Source of the DNA: Mycteria americana
Lineage: Eukaryota > Chordata > Aves > Ciconiiformes > Ciconiidae
NCBI RefSeq assembly: GCF_035582795.1
Contig: NC_134372.1
Location: 38,106,316 to 38,170,315, forward strand
Reading direction: 5' to 3'
DNA length: 64,000 bases
Below are positions 1-12,900 of this stretch, piece after piece. A program made the translations under genes and the position numbers. Numbering within the stretch: position 1 is the stretch's first letter; each line of letters opens with the position of its first letter. The notes below the pieces were generated by a model. It worked only from the letters and a program-made list of their open reading frames with translations, ran no database searches and had not been told where the DNA came from.

Positions 1-1
1 T

Positions 2-793
2 CGAACAGCTATGAGGAGGCAGATGAGACGACACTCGTCAAGACGGAGCTCGTCTCGGCGGCGCTTGGGCAGGCTCTGGAACAGACTCTTCCACAGACCT
101 CGGGTGAGAGGGCAGATCCCTCTCCTGACGCCTGCCCGCACTTCACAGACTACACTGGGTGATGGAATCATCAACCGTGCTGATGGGACTATTCGGAGTC
201 CTCCACCTTCCCCCGGAGGACCTAGTTTAGAGGCAGATGCCCATGGCCAAGCCAGGGGCCTACAAGAAGCTGGATGTAGCAGCTTGCAGCCAGAGACTGA
301 AATCACAGAGCCATCACCTTCCAATGTCTTACCGAATACTTGCACAGCTGCACATGCAGAGCCTGAGGCTGGACACGCTGATAAATCTTTAGGTGCTGAG
401 ACCTCTGGCAGTGAGCTTAAGCAGTCCAGTAAAGTGGATTCAGGAAAGGCTTTCAGAGATCCTTTGTCTGAAAGTGTTACAGAAGCGATCCACGGAGGGT
501 CAGCATCCAGGAGGACTGTCCCAGAGGGCAGTAGTTTAAGTAGAAGTCATCCGCTGAGTGAAGAGCCATGTAGGTTACCCTTAAAAAAGTGGGAGTCTGC
601 TTATTCAGACAGCCCTGTGAATGTTCATATCCAAGTGGATGGACAAAACCGATGTTGCCCTAACTCATACCGGGAGGAGCCTTTGGGTATTCATGCGGCT
701 TGTTGCCATTCTGTGGAAGTGCCAATGTTAGAGTCCTCTACTCCCCTCTCTGAAATCAATACCAGTGATGATGAATCTTTACTTGTTTGCTAA
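2..793 (+). CDS. LRP3: LRP3-like LDL-receptor-related protein, C-terminal cytoplasmic tail (partial, last exon)
   Basis: The frame is open from base 2 and stops with TAA at 791-793, giving 263 residues with the N-terminal part of the protein off the window. The visible part starts with a very basic juxtamembrane stretch (RRQMRRHSSRRSSSRRRLGR), then WNRLFHRP and RGQIPLL, and continues as a long Ser/Pro/Glu-rich tail without membrane segments. It ends DDESLLVC, which contains an acidic dileucine sorting motif ([DE]xxxLL). A basic stretch followed by RGQIPLL and an acidic-dileucine C-terminus fits the cytoplasmic tails of the LRP3/LRP10/LRP12 subfamily of endocytic receptors. I chose LRP3 because the next gene, in convergent orientation, is SLC7A10, as in human 19q13.11. 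LRP12 is the main alternative on sequence alone. The CUB and LDL-A repeats of the ectodomain lie upstream and cannot be checked here. Confidence 0.75.
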   Translation, partial: RTAMRRQMRRHSSRRSSSRRRLGRLWNRLFHRPRVRGQIPLLTPARTSQTTLGDGIINRADGTIRSPPPSPGGPSLEADAHGQARGLQEAGCSSLQPETEITEPSPSNVLPNTCTAAHAEPEAGHADKSLGAETSGSELKQSSKVDSGKAFRDPLSESVTEAIHGGSASRRTVPEGSSLSRSHPLSEEPCRLPLKKWESAYSDSPVNVHIQVDGQNRCCPNSYREEPLGIHAACCHSVEVPMLESSTPLSEINTSDDESLLVC

Positions 794-797
794 TAAA
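792..797 (+). promoter_or_regulatory. AATAAA hexamer overlapping the LRP3 stop codon
   Basis: AATAAA begins at the second base of the TAA stop. If used, it would leave a 3'UTR of only about 20 nt, so a distal site is more likely to be the main one. Confidence 0.3.
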
Positions 798-3673
798 AAT
801 TTTTGGTTTGGCCCTGTAAATTTTGTAACTTCATTGTTTATATGACAGTGCTCTTTGATGATAGGTGGTATGTCTGTGCTCTCAACTTTGTCTCTTAAAA
901 CCAGTGTGCTTTAATCCCTCAGGGAGTACAGTACAAGACTAAATGGGACAAGTTTTTGTCTTCATTGCTATTCCTGAAACTCCAGTGGGGCAGAAGTAAG
1001 CCAGTAGGCGACGTCAGGGGCTAGGAGAGCAAGAATGTGTCATTGCGGTTTGGAGGCATCTCCATCCTCTGGTATTTCTTCTGTGCATTTATTCACTCTG
1101 CGTTCAGGGAATTAGTGCTTCTTTGCTTTTCAAGTGGTCTTACTGAAACTAGAGAGAACTCTGGAAGCTGGGGCAGGCACCAGTCTTTGTAACTATGAGT
1201 ACCAAACTAGAAGTAATGTTGTCTTTTTAGACATCATAATTTAGTAATTTTAATTACAAATACTTAGAAGGAAGTAAAATCCTTTGTAGCTTCCTCTTTA
1301 TAGAAATTGTTCACTTCCTTTGCTTCCTTCAGAAATGTTTTGATGGCCATATGTACCTTGAGGCATCCACTAAAACCAAAGTTTCTGTATAGAATACCCA
1401 GAATGATACCAGGTGTCTTATCTGCTACAGCTTTGTAATTAGGGATTAGCAGTGTTCAGTATAAGCGGAGTGCATTGAACCCCAGTTGCAGCAATATTTC
1501 TTTTTTGTGTTGTCATATGTTACATTCTCTTCATAGTGATGTTGTGAAGGTTGAAGAATTGTTTGCTTTCTCCCTACCTTCTTTTTCCCCTCCTTCCTTC
1601 TGTTTTCAGGGACTTTAATGATTGTACCACTTTGGGTGCGCCCTGAAGGATACTGAGGCTTCACAGCTCCCGTTGGCTGCGGTAGGAAGCACTGAGCACT
1701 TGGTAACTGTCAGGATCAGACTTGTATTTTATTTTGAAATAAAATCTGCTTCACAAGTTTGCTTGTAAATCTGCTACCTTAGGTGCAGGTGTATAACTAA
1801 TATTTTTTATTTTTAGAGATCTTGTTTGCTTTTTTCTTTCAAGAACTGAAATAGATCAGTGCCATTTTCAAAGCTGACACTGTGTGGATTGTACAACACT
1901 TAAATGTAAACTGGTGCCTTTTGGTTTTTAGAGTGTAACTAAAAGCAAGCAAGTTATTTACCTGGAAGAAGGGTGACATTGCTTAACCAGGAATGACTTG
2001 GTGCAGAATGACAGAACATTACTGTGTGGTAGCTTGGCCCTGTTGGCGATGGATGGGACGTTGGCCAGGCTCCCCCGTGCTCTAACAAGAGCTCTGCGTC
2101 AGTTCCCCCGTGATGCAGTGACAAACTAAAACGCTTTATATAGGAATTAACAAGGAAGTTGATGCCGGTGCTCTGTAAATACCCGAGTGCTCTGAAACCT
2201 GTTTATCGCTGTAGGAATTCAAGTTGCCCAAAGTTACCAACTGAACTTGTAAAATCGAGGTGGACCTGGGTTCTGCTGTCCACTGGACCCTCCTGGCTGT
2301 AAAGGCAAACAGGCTTTTGCAGTGAACAGTTAAGTTTGCATCAAAGTGTCAAAGATTTTTTTCCTTTAAATGGGCTATATTTTGCCCTGGATCTTTTACT
2401 AGGGCTCCCTTTGGGGGAGTGCCTTAAAAAGAACAAGGAATAGGACTTTGGCTTTACTGAAATGTAACATGGAAGAATTAAAGTAATTTTTTTTTTCTCT
2501 TCAGTTGCAAATTGGTTTCATACTGTGCATTCCAGAGGCAGAAGATTCAAACTCCTTAAGGGCATTAATAGCAGGAAGGGCTTTTGGCAAAATGCGTAAC
2601 AAGTAAGAGTCGTAGTTACATTAAATAAGTACTGCTCGCTCATTTTTTCCAAGTGCTTTTGTGATCAGAGTTCATGTCATTAAAGGAAATGTAGTTTTGA
2701 AAGGATCTTGCTTTCATAGCATTTGTAAACATTTTAGGTACATTCCACCTTTGCAAGGCCATGTGCTGTAGTCATTACACTGCCAGGGTTGTTGTTTGCA
2801 CCTCAGGTTACAGGTTTTAGTGTCTCTCTTGTGTGTGGTTTTTTTTTGTCTAAAGGTAATTTTAAATACATAGAATTGTACGTGTAAAGTAGTTAATTAT
2901 AATTTGGAGGAAGATTATATTTCAAGGTTAATATTGTGCAGATATGAAGGACCTTAAAAATAAGTGTGTATTTAATTCTGTTACAGAAATGTATTTCTAT
3001 AATAAAATAATGTTGATCATACTATGCCTTAAACTATCACCACTGTAAGGCTCTTAAAGTTGAAATATATGTACTACAGAATACTGCTATATTTTGGGAA
3101 CAACCCTGAAGAGCTAACACTGTATTTTATTTTAAGATATGTAACTTTACATAATTTCTTACATATATCTTACATATTTTGTGTACTGATCCATTTGGTA
3201 ACTCAGCGGAAATTTCATTGAGAAGGTTTTATTTTTAGAAGCTCAAAAAAATCCAGGTTAATGAAAATTCGATGCTTGAAGTGTACAGAAATGTTCGCAG
3301 CCCTCACTACTGGAATTTATAGCCTTGCATCGAGAGATATAAGCCTGGTGCTCTTTGTAAGCACCTAACTTTTGTATTCTGCAAGACAGCATTCTCTCCC
3401 AGCTCCCCTAGCTCATTCCTTGGAGGGAAGAGTCACAAATTTACTGTTAATTTTGCAGAAGAAATCTCTGTGTCTGCGCTGTGAGCGCAAACAGGTGTGT
3501 TGCAGTGTCCTGGAATGTCAATACCTGAAGAAACCACAAAGTCTGCCTTAGTCTATGTCTGCCCTTCCTCCAGCTCTTGTAAGCATTTAGCAGTGAACCA
3601 ACCATCCCTGAAGACACCTAAGTTCTGTTTCATGTAAGCTGCCTTCCTGTATTCAGAACATAGTAAAATAATT

Positions 3674-3701
3674 AAAAAAAAAAAGGGGGGGGGGGGGGGG
3701 G
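3674..3701. repeat. A11-G17 homopolymer block
   Basis: Eleven A (3674-3684) followed by seventeen G (3685-3701). Such runs are prone to length error in reads and to length polymorphism. Confidence 0.9.
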
Positions 3702-4375
3702 TGTAAAAACTGCTACTGTGCCAGCCATGTGAACAGGAAGAGCTCATTGTTACATTTCTTTGCTCAGTGGAAAATATCACACTTTAATGACTATACAACC
3801 TAACGTTAATCAGCTAATAAACTTGTTAAAATATTTCTTATTTTAATAATGCTTTCCTGCACTCTTTAAAGGTTTTTGTAGACAGAAGGAAAACAAAGTA
3901 TTTAAGATAGCTTTTTTTTTTTTTTAAATGAGATACAAAACTCCCCTGTCCAAGCAGCCAAAAAAAATCTGAATAGAGAAGAATACCCACACTGCTTTAA
4001 GAAGAATGGAAGCTCATAGGCAGCATTAAGGGATAGGTGACCCCCTTATGTTTTCTCTTACTGCTCTTAAGACATGGGGAATATTTCTGTTTGAAATTCT
4101 GGCACCTTCCAGCTTGTGTATGACTCTGTAACATCCCTTAAATGTGCTTGTTTTCTTTTTCTGTTCTCTGCTTTGTTGTGGTTGTTTTTTTTTTTTAATT
4201 TACATGTTGTATATATTCATTTAGATATAACATTTTCCCGTAACATCTGTACAGGTATATGGTTCAGGTATGGCATCATGGTTGCTGGTGTCTGCTGTTC
4301 CTGGACAATGACAGTAAGCAAGTAAGATGCTGGGCATCATCATACTTTGCTCGTGCTTTGGATCTCTTAATTTTT

Positions 4376-4381
4376 AATAAA
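4376..4381 (+). promoter_or_regulatory. Candidate distal polyadenylation signal for LRP3
   Basis: AATAAA inside a T-rich stretch, the last of five plus-strand hexamers in the first 4.4 kb. Which one is used is unknown. Confidence 0.3.
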
Positions 4382-7300
4382 ATTTCACGTGCCCAGAGCC
4401 TGTGGGTTTCTGACTGTCACTCTAACACCAGTTCACTCTAACGCCTAAATTGTACTCCCACAGCCTTTGTTTGACTCTGACTCTGCATATGCCAACCCAT
4501 GGCTCAGTGTGTTGACATGAATATGAAGGGTGGGGGGTTTTTTGTTTTGCTTTGGGTTTTGGTTTGAGTGGTTTTGGATTTTTTATTATCAGCTTTGTCT
4601 GGTAGCTGAAGCTGTGGAGGTGCATCACTTTTTTAGACAGTACATGTGAAATCTTACCACTAGCAATTCAATGTTGTATACAACTGCCTTTAAAATGCAT
4701 GTATGCATATACCCCAAATAACAAAACGAAGCCCTGAAGTGTACGACTCTCTAGGTGGTTAAAAAAGCCCAACCCAACATTTTGCAAGTATAGCCTCATT
4801 CCCATCGCTGAGGGCAATGCATGTTTTGCTGATGCTTCCCCTTCCCGGGCTGTGCTTTGGAGGGTACCACTGGGTTCCTTTTCAGTAGAAGGCGGAGGCT
4901 GAATTGTTTTGTGTTGATAGATATTTACTCTACAGACTGGGAAATCTTTATCTGCGTTGAAAAGAATTGGACAGACTTTATGGTCATCCAGATTTATCCG
5001 TAGCCATGAAAGATGGGAGGACACAGCTTGATGCAGAGGGATAATACCTCCTAACCTGGTAGAAAAAGTGTTTGCTTTGCTTCGTCATGAAGTGCTGATT
5101 CAGCTGCAATGATAGTGACTCAAGCAGTAATACCACAAACCATATCCTGATGTGAGTGAGGCCGAAATAATATAGCCCATAAAATGGAAATAGAGTAATA
5201 AGCAATACCTGCGTGTTTGCAGCAGAGTTTGTTGACAGCCTGTGCAGTGCAATAGATATGTCTTATGACAATCCAAGGAGCTAACTCAAAAAGCCTTGAG
5301 GGAATTACATATTTTTTAATCAGACCTTTCTGTGAGGGGAGAAGAACTGCTTTTGCTTACTTAAGATTTCTGGTCTTCACAGGAAACTGAGTTTTAATCT
5401 CCCAGGCAGGCGTTAGGATTTAAAATCCCGTACAAATGGCTATCTGCCTGTGCCCTGAACCTCGCAGGTAGCAAACCTCATCTCCTGTCTCCTGTCAGTC
5501 TCTTACCCCAGCAAACTGTTCACTTTTCAGATTCTGGCTCTTGTGGTCTTGGCTACAGGGATTAAATGGTGACTGAGGCTATGTGAGTGCTAGAGGTTTA
5601 TGTTTCATTCCTTCTGCAATTCTATATGTTTCCTGCCTTGTGATGCCTTCTAGGTCTCCCTCCCTTCTATCGCTATCTCTTACCTTAGGACTTTAAGACA
5701 GATTTCTTTTTGGCCTCTCAAGGTCTCTTGGTCACCTTCTAATCCTTTTCCTTGGATTTTCCTTTTTCATTTGTCCAAGTGCAGAAGTTTCTCATTGAAG
5801 TTAGAGCACTGGTGAGAAGTGTCAAGGACCGAGGAGGTTTAAAAAACCAAAGAGGCTTTGCCTGTATTCATAGCTGGAGTTGGAGGTGGAGACAGGGCAC
5901 ACCCATCTGAACTCTAAAGCTTTAGGAAAAGACAAATTCCAAGCAAGGTTTACCCTTCATTTTTTTTACGTTTTCATTTAGGACACGTACTTCAATATCT
6001 CTCATAAAACTCCTCAGCAGCTGAACAGTTGCTAACTTCTTACCATTCAGTGCTTGGTACGAAGGGGCTGGAAAGCAAATGTGTTTTGTTTTCAAGAATT
6101 CACAAATAAGAGAGTGAAACATGAAAAATAACTTGACAAAGGCCTCTGAAAATGAAGCGTGGGACAGCACGTTTGGTGGGGGTTTGTTGGTTTGTTTGTT
6201 TGTTTGTCTGCTTTCCCCTCAAAGATGAGTAATTTTATTTAGCTTCAGCTCTTTGGCATGGAGAGGCACGGTTGGTTTCACAGCATTAGCCTGTTCACAG
6301 AAAAGCAATGGCAGCGGGCTCTGTCCCGGGCTTCCCAACCCACCAGAACTGGTCACCAGGCGATGGCAGTGCTCCTCCGGAGCCACACTCTAGTCCCGTG
6401 GTCGAAGGCCGAGGCAGGCTTGCGCTTTCAGGAGTGATTGAGTGTGGCTAATGAAATCTCGTCTGCATGTTTTTGGATACATTTTTTGTAAAGATGCTTC
6501 CACCTCAAATGCATTATTAAATACACAGCGACTCATCAATCCTTCTTGAGTTGGACGAAAGCTCTGAACTGATACGAGTCTCTTTCCTTGACCCTGCTGA
6601 GATCAAACTGTTCTGGTTTTATGTACTAACGTGAACTGAAAACAACAGATTCCTTTATCAAGGTTATGAAAAAGCTTGGGAGGGGCTGGGCCAGCAGCAG
6701 CACCTCTGCCTCATTCTCCCTGTGCTTCCCATCGGTGCTATTTTCCATTGAACACCATCTTATTTGGGAGAGGGACTATCTTCCCAGTCTGTTTTGCACA
6801 GCGCGTAGTCCAGTGACGTCGTGATCTGTTGCTGCTTTTCTCAATACTGTGAATGCAGATAAGAATAGTCCAATACATCTTTCATTGACTTTGCATTAAG
6901 CCTACTTACAGGTGGTACTCTTGTTAATACTTGCATTATCTCGTTTTCCCTCTCAAATTCTCTGAATGCTGTATTATTGCCAGCACTAAAAGAATAAACA
7001 GCACAGCGTATTTTTCTGTGTTACAGCCTCTAATATTTTATGCTACATAAATATATTAGCACATGATACATAGTCTTATGTAGTATTGCATTGCTTTTAA
7101 AGCTTTGTTTAAACTCCTTTCTTTTGGAAACAACTTGCTTTTCCGTATCAAGTATCACAATATTCTTGACATGCTTGTAGTGTCAGCTGTCTCAGGGTTT
7201 TTCTTTTGTTCACTGGGCTTTGAAATACTAGCAATTATGTCTCCTTTGGGCCTGTTGCTTCATCTTTTAGAAAAATCACACTTACACAGGGTTGAGCATA

Positions 7301-9591
7301 CTGCTAAATTTCATTTAGCATATGAATTTATCTTTCTAGTTCTGTACATTGATTTCTATGGTTAGAAATTGTGGACATTAGGGACTAACTTTTGCAAAGT
7401 CTTTAAAAAATAATATATGTGATGTTGGGAGCACAGATGAAGCTGTTCCTAAAAATAAAATAAGACATCGCAGGACAGCTTTAGGGATTGGTATGTAATT
7501 CAAGGATGAACTCTACTAAACCATCCTGTTCTAAATTCAGCCTTCTGATTTAAGGCCAAATGTTGATTGTTTTAAAGCATGGCAGTATAATCAAGGAAAA
7601 TTTGAGCCAAACCCAGTTAACAACTATGAGGCAATTGGTCCTTTAATTTTGCTTTTGATTTCCTTAAACAATAGCCAAGGAAAGCCTTGGGAGCAGTTAC
7701 AGCACATTATTATTATTATTATTGTTGTTGTTGTTGTTGTTATTATTATTATTATTATTGCTACTACTACCTTTCTCATTACCGTACAGACTTCTTGTCT
7801 CAAGAGCTGCAAGGTTTCCATGCTGGCTGGTTTCCATACCTTAATTATTTAAACAAACAAAAATAAAACCACACCAAAACTTAGCAGTTCTGAAAGCAAT
7901 CATTGTTGCTGGTGCTATAATACATTTAATTTTCCCACTAGATAATAAAGTTACTGAAAAAATTAATCTGTTGGAAATTATACCACAGAAAGTGGATTTT
8001 GAACTATGGAAAATAAGACTCGGCCAACAACTCAGCCACAAGAGCCTCCGACACGGGATAAGGGTTTGGGGTGCTGCTTAGCCAGTAGAAATAAGGGTGT
8101 TCTGTGAATTAAAAAAAAAAAAGGCAAGCTGAATATATATGATTTTCATTAGCAAACTTTATATAGTCATAACATTATTTAAGATGTGGAATCTCTCTTT
8201 ACATGTGTCCATACGTACATACAAACCCACACCTTTTTCATTAGCTAAATATATATTTTAATCTTTTATGATTAACAGCTTTATACAAAGAATGTAAGTT
8301 GTGTTTCTTTTTCGTGTCTACCATCTGAAAGTTCAGAGAGAGATAGATAGATATTTTTTAAAAAATGCTTCTGAATAATGAATTGTGTTGGAAAGGTACG
8401 TTCCTTGAACTCGCTCCTTATTTTGAGTCTATTCTTGAATCTTTGTAGAGCATGTGGTACTTGACAAACTAAGAGATTCATGAGCCCTTGATTTTTGTAC
8501 CAGGGTCTGTAACACATAGAAAGATACTTTTAAAATTAAATTCACATGGCTGTTACCAAGGCTACTGAACGTGATAGTTTTTGTTTCCCAAAGTTGCAAA
8601 AGCATAGTAGCGATTCAAAATATTGCTCAGAGCTGTTCTCGCATTTTGCATTTTTCAAACGATTCTTTGGTGTGAAAGTGGCCATATTGCTACAGCAGCA
8701 AATCTCTATATATTAATTAAATACGTGAACTAGATTTTTTCTAGTGTTTGCCACAAATAAAATATGCAAAACACTTTCTAAAGAGCATCTGATGTGAGAA
8801 TGATTTAGGCTTGAGCTGAGCATAGTTGAAATGGGGAATTTGAAGCAACGTGACATCACCTGACACTTCAGTAAGAAGGAGAAACGTCAGGCTTCGTTCC
8901 CCTGTTTCCCTCGAGTTCCCACTGCTGAGCCCGCTGCAAACCCCTCCACAGCTCCGTCCTCCCCGCTTGGCACTGGGATCGTGCTGAGCTTCACACAAGA
9001 GTTCCCGGGCGGTGCAATGAGCTCCGTCCCCATCCGGGATACAGGAGTCCTGCTCCGCCTTTGCAAAAATGCTTCGGAATTGAGATACTTGAGATTTTAT
9101 GGCTACATCTGTGTATTTTTTTCTCTGTGCCACCAAATGATGTCTGAACAGTCAAGCAAACTGTTGATTTTGTACCTTTTACTCTGAGGTCTGCCCAGGC
9201 TGGTTAGTGTTCAGCACAATGACCCTGCCCCGGCCGTGCCGGTGCTCGGGTGCTCGGACGGACGCGCTGTGCCCTTGCAGGTATGTGGAGCGATGATCTT
9301 TTGGATGTAACTTTGAAACCTCATGTGTTACATGGGGATTCACCCCACCCGGGGAGAGCAACAAGACTTTTCCTGCTGGGATGGGTGTCCCGTGGTCTCC
9401 TCGCTTTCTCTTGATTTCTCCACTTTGATTTTGCGTCGGGAGCTGCCCTACTTTTGAAATGCCTAAATTTGTATGTCTCTGATGGACCCTTATGGCTGCT
9501 AAAATCAGTATTCCAGAGCTGTATCTGTGCTGCTTTCCCTTGCTGAGCAAGTACGCTGCCAGAAAAAAACAACCAGCACCTTATTTTATAT
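4382..9591. other. Intergenic space between convergent LRP3 and SLC7A10
   Basis: No exon, RNA gene or intact mobile element was recognised on either strand. Short open frames exist, but none resembles a known protein and none has convincing splice context. It holds a TTTG repeat near 6182-6208, a compound ATT/GTT microsatellite at 7706-7770 and several poly-A/T runs. Confidence 0.6.
7706..7770. repeat. Compound ATT / GTT / ATT microsatellite
   Basis: About five ATT units, then six GTT units, then seven ATT units, running into CTACTACTAC. All are trinucleotides in one register, so the GTT block probably arose by a single A-to-G change that then expanded. Confidence 0.9.
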
Positions 9592-9597
9592 TTTATT
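9592..9597 (-). promoter_or_regulatory. Candidate SLC7A10 polyadenylation signal
   Basis: TTTATT on the plus strand reads AATAAA on the minus strand, about 200 nt after the stop codon. This would give a short 3'UTR (9598-9794). It is the nearest canonical hexamer, and longer alternatives are possible. Confidence 0.5.
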
Positions 9598-9794
9598 TTT
9601 CTATTTTTTTCCTCTTTTTTTCTTTTTTTTAGGGAAAAACTAAAAGCTACAGATGCCATAAAGGGTGTAGCTCGTTTTATGGGCTTCACTATTGGAGCTC
9701 TAAAAACTGTTGTTTTTTTTTTTTTTTACAGAAAAAATTTTTGCAAAAATCAGCATGTAAACAAGAAGCCACTTCAGCCTTGGAGGCCGCGTCG

Positions 9795-9922
9795 TTATTT
9801 CCTCGCAGCCGTCTCGCTCGCCGGTCGCCGAGAGCGGGCTGAGGGTGCCTCCTCCTCCTCGGCAACTCCCCCCTGAGGGTAGACCACAAAACACAGCTTC
9901 TGTCCCCAGCATGTCAAGGACT
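9795..9922 (-). CDS. SLC7A10: SLC7A10 exon 11: C-terminal cytoplasmic tail, residues 463-504 and stop
   Basis: Acceptor AG at 9923-9924 and stop TAA at 9795-9797. The phase-1 junction restores Glu463, followed by [16 protein letters not shown], which matches the asc-1 tail [16 protein letters not shown]. After that it diverges into an EEEE patch and a basic Ser/Arg/Ala end lacking the human Pro-rich tail. This exon has no ATG of its own and was placed by similarity and phase. Confidence 0.92.
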
Positions 9923-12900
9923 CTGCGAAGAGCAAACATGCGGGTGGTTAATGGGGATGCTCTTCCAAACAAAAGTGCGATGCCGGGGCGATGCAACGAG
10001 TGAACGAACGTGCATCTTCCCAGCCGGGGCCGCGCGACCCTGCTGCACAGCCAACCGCCCCCTCCAACCCTTTTCGTCTCCAGCCCAGCCACAAAACAGT
10101 GTTTGCGAAGCAGGGGCAGGTTAAGACTGGGCAGCTTTAGGGATGCCCGTCACAGCCCTTCCCCGGCGCCTCGCAGAGCTGCTTGATGCTGTGCACGGCA
10201 GGCTGGCAGGGCCGGGCTGGGCTGGCTGCCAGCCCTCCTGGTCCTGCGTCGGCCCTGCGGCAGTGGTGGGGACCACTGGTCCTGGGGAGCTGCCGGCAGC
10301 GGAGCCCCACCGCAGCCGGTGGAAATGCCCCGGTCAGAGCGAAGGGCCTGGCTTGCTTCTTTGAAAGTCCTCACCTCGGAGCAAAACAATTAAAAGCCAA
10401 ACACAACCAAAACATAGAAGTCTTAGGTGCAGTTTTCATTTCACGTGAGTGATAAAGTAAGGCTTTCTTATCTTTTGAGTATGAAACAATTCATCGTGTC
10501 ATGCAGGGCGTGCAGCGGGATGTGCTGGTGGCACAGTGGGAGGAAAGCAGGGCAGGAGGGAGGCAGAGCTCTCGGCCATTTATTAGTCCTTTTTTGATAG
10601 CTCATTGAGTCTTTATATGCTTAAAGTTATACCCCTGTGCATCTGCTCCGGGACAGGCTGCCGTGAGTGAGCTGAGCGGGTGGGGAGGCAAAGGAGGCAA
10701 ACGCACCCAGGAGTGAGAAAAGCAGTTGCTCAAAGGCAAGCGCTGTCTGGCCACAAAAATGCCGCTGAAGCCAGTGCCACTTTGTGCCCAGGGGCTGCCT
10801 GTGAGCGAGAGCGGTGGTCGGACTCGCGCGGGCGGTTCCCCGGCTGTTTTAGTGCCCGTGCGTCAGAGGTTAAGCAGATCCCTGCAGACCCGAGCACAAC
10901 CAGTGGCCCCGGGAGCGCAGCGAGGCACCACGGCGCTGGCTTACCTATTAGCCTATTTACACACTTTGGTTTATTTCTCCAGTAGACTCCAAGAAAAAAC
11001 ACCGGCACGCCAGTTAAAATGATAATGAGTCCAACTCCACAGACGACCGGCTCGGAGTATAAGCTGAAGATCAGCAGAAATGCCCAAAACGCCAGGTAAG
11101 TGATGGGGACGAGGAGGTTCACCTGCCAGGAGAGAGCAGAGCAGAGCACGACTGTGCAGAGCAACAGCAGTGGCCGACTGCTGGGGGCTGTGGGGGCCTG
11201 CGGGCAGCGCTGTGGCTTCAGGACCCCCGTGGGTCGTACCCCCCTTCCCTCCACCGCTGTCCTCCTCTCTGCCCATCCCAGCAAGTTCACGAGGGGTCTG
11301 CCTGGGTATCCTGTTTTTACACTAATGGCACTTTGGGATGTGGCTGGGGACCTTAAGGGGTTACCACTACATCAAAAAATAGACTGTTCTTCAAAACGGG
11401 AGGATGGAGGGCTTGGTGTGCCTGTCCCGCCCTTCGCATCGCTATCGCAACCAAGAGATTTAGCTTTAACATTGTCACCTTGATAGGTCTGAAGATTTTG
11501 GGTTTCTTCCAGCGTAACACAATCAGGCCTATAATTGTTACTCCGTAGCAGAGGTAGTTAATAAATGACACGTAGTTGATTAGCGTGTATGTGTCTCCAA
11601 CGAGCATGATGATAAGAGTGGCCAAACACTGCAAAGAGAGAAGAAAAAGGTCTTAGAAAGGTCTTAGAGGTCTAGAGGGTCTTAGAGTCTTAGAAAGGTC
11701 TAGAGAGGTCTTAGAAAGAGGTCTTACTAGAAGAGGTAGCTTAAAAGCAACAAAAGCAGTTAAGCTCCTTTTGTTTATGGCCCTTCCTGGGTGTCTGCTC
11801 CCTTCTGCAGTTCGATGCGTTACCCCTGAGCTGTGCCTCCAGGGCTGGGGCTGAATGGGGACCCAGGGTTATCTGGATGCCAAAGCCTGAGCCCCGTGGA
11901 TCCGTTTATAAATACCCCGGGGTGCTGGCAGAGGTGGCTGCGCTGCCCGTGGCCAGCAGGCAGGGCTGGGAGGACTGGCGGGGGTCCCCGCGGCCCCACT
12001 CACCCATTTCTGTTGCCTGTTGTAAAAGCTATTGAACCCTATGGTGAGGACTCCTGATAAAAGAAGGATTTCTTGCAGGCTAACGTGTTGTGGTCAGTGC
12101 ACTACATTGTCGCAGGTGCCCTGTATATTATAGAGAATAAGAGCTTTGCCCTTTCCCCCCACCAGCCCACAGCTCATGCTGCAGATGACCGGCATCATTA
12201 ATCTTTTGAGCAATACTGGTGTTCGGAAACTGGCAGACGGACGGTGGAAATTTCCGTGACTATACTTGGTTGTTTGTACTGTACTTCTGCATAACTCTGT
12301 AAAGCCAGGAGAGCTGGCTCGGGGGCCAGGGGGTTGGTGCTTGGGTCCCGCACCCTTGCCCGTCGGTTCCCCAGAAGCTGAGCTGAGCCCCTGCCTGCAC
12401 CACGTACCGGTCCTACGAACGTTGGCTGCTGGTGGCCAGAGCCTGAGGGAAACTAAATATCCAAATCCCTCCAGAGAGCGCTCGGGATTTGGGGCTGTGT
12501 TACTCCAGGCTCTCTTCTTGCTTATGTCCCTTTCTTAATTAGCTGTTTCAATAGCAAAGTCCCCTCGGGAGGGAGGGCTATGGCACCACTGGCACCAGGA
12601 GTTATGCTCCACTGCAATCAAACGACCCTTTGGTCCCCCTGCTCCCCTGTTCAAAGCCTCACAGGCTTGGCGGGGGTGGGGGATTTCAACACGTTGAGCA
12701 GTCTCACCACAAAATGGATTTAAAATAGGACAGTGCTTTGTATCTGTGTCATGTAACATGTTCCCTGCTTTCCTCTGACAGGCACACGGTGTCGTACACA
12801 CGTATGACCCTCTCCTGCCACTAAGGGGTTTTGCAGTGACGCCGCTTGGAGCAGTGAGATTTTGTGCGTAGGTGACACCGATGTGTCAGATCTGCTCACG

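Larger units (their letters stand above)
794..4381 (+). other. Probable LRP3 3'UTR and downstream flank
   Basis: No coding exon is supported here. The stretch is AT-rich with UTR-like features: AATAAA hexamers at 1738-1743, 3001-3006, 3816-3821 and 4376-4381, and a Pumilio-type TGTAAATA at 2174-2181. A long 3'UTR using one of the distal signals is the simplest reading, but where the transcript ends cannot be decided from sequence. An A11-G17 homopolymer block lies at 3674-3701. Confidence 0.45.
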
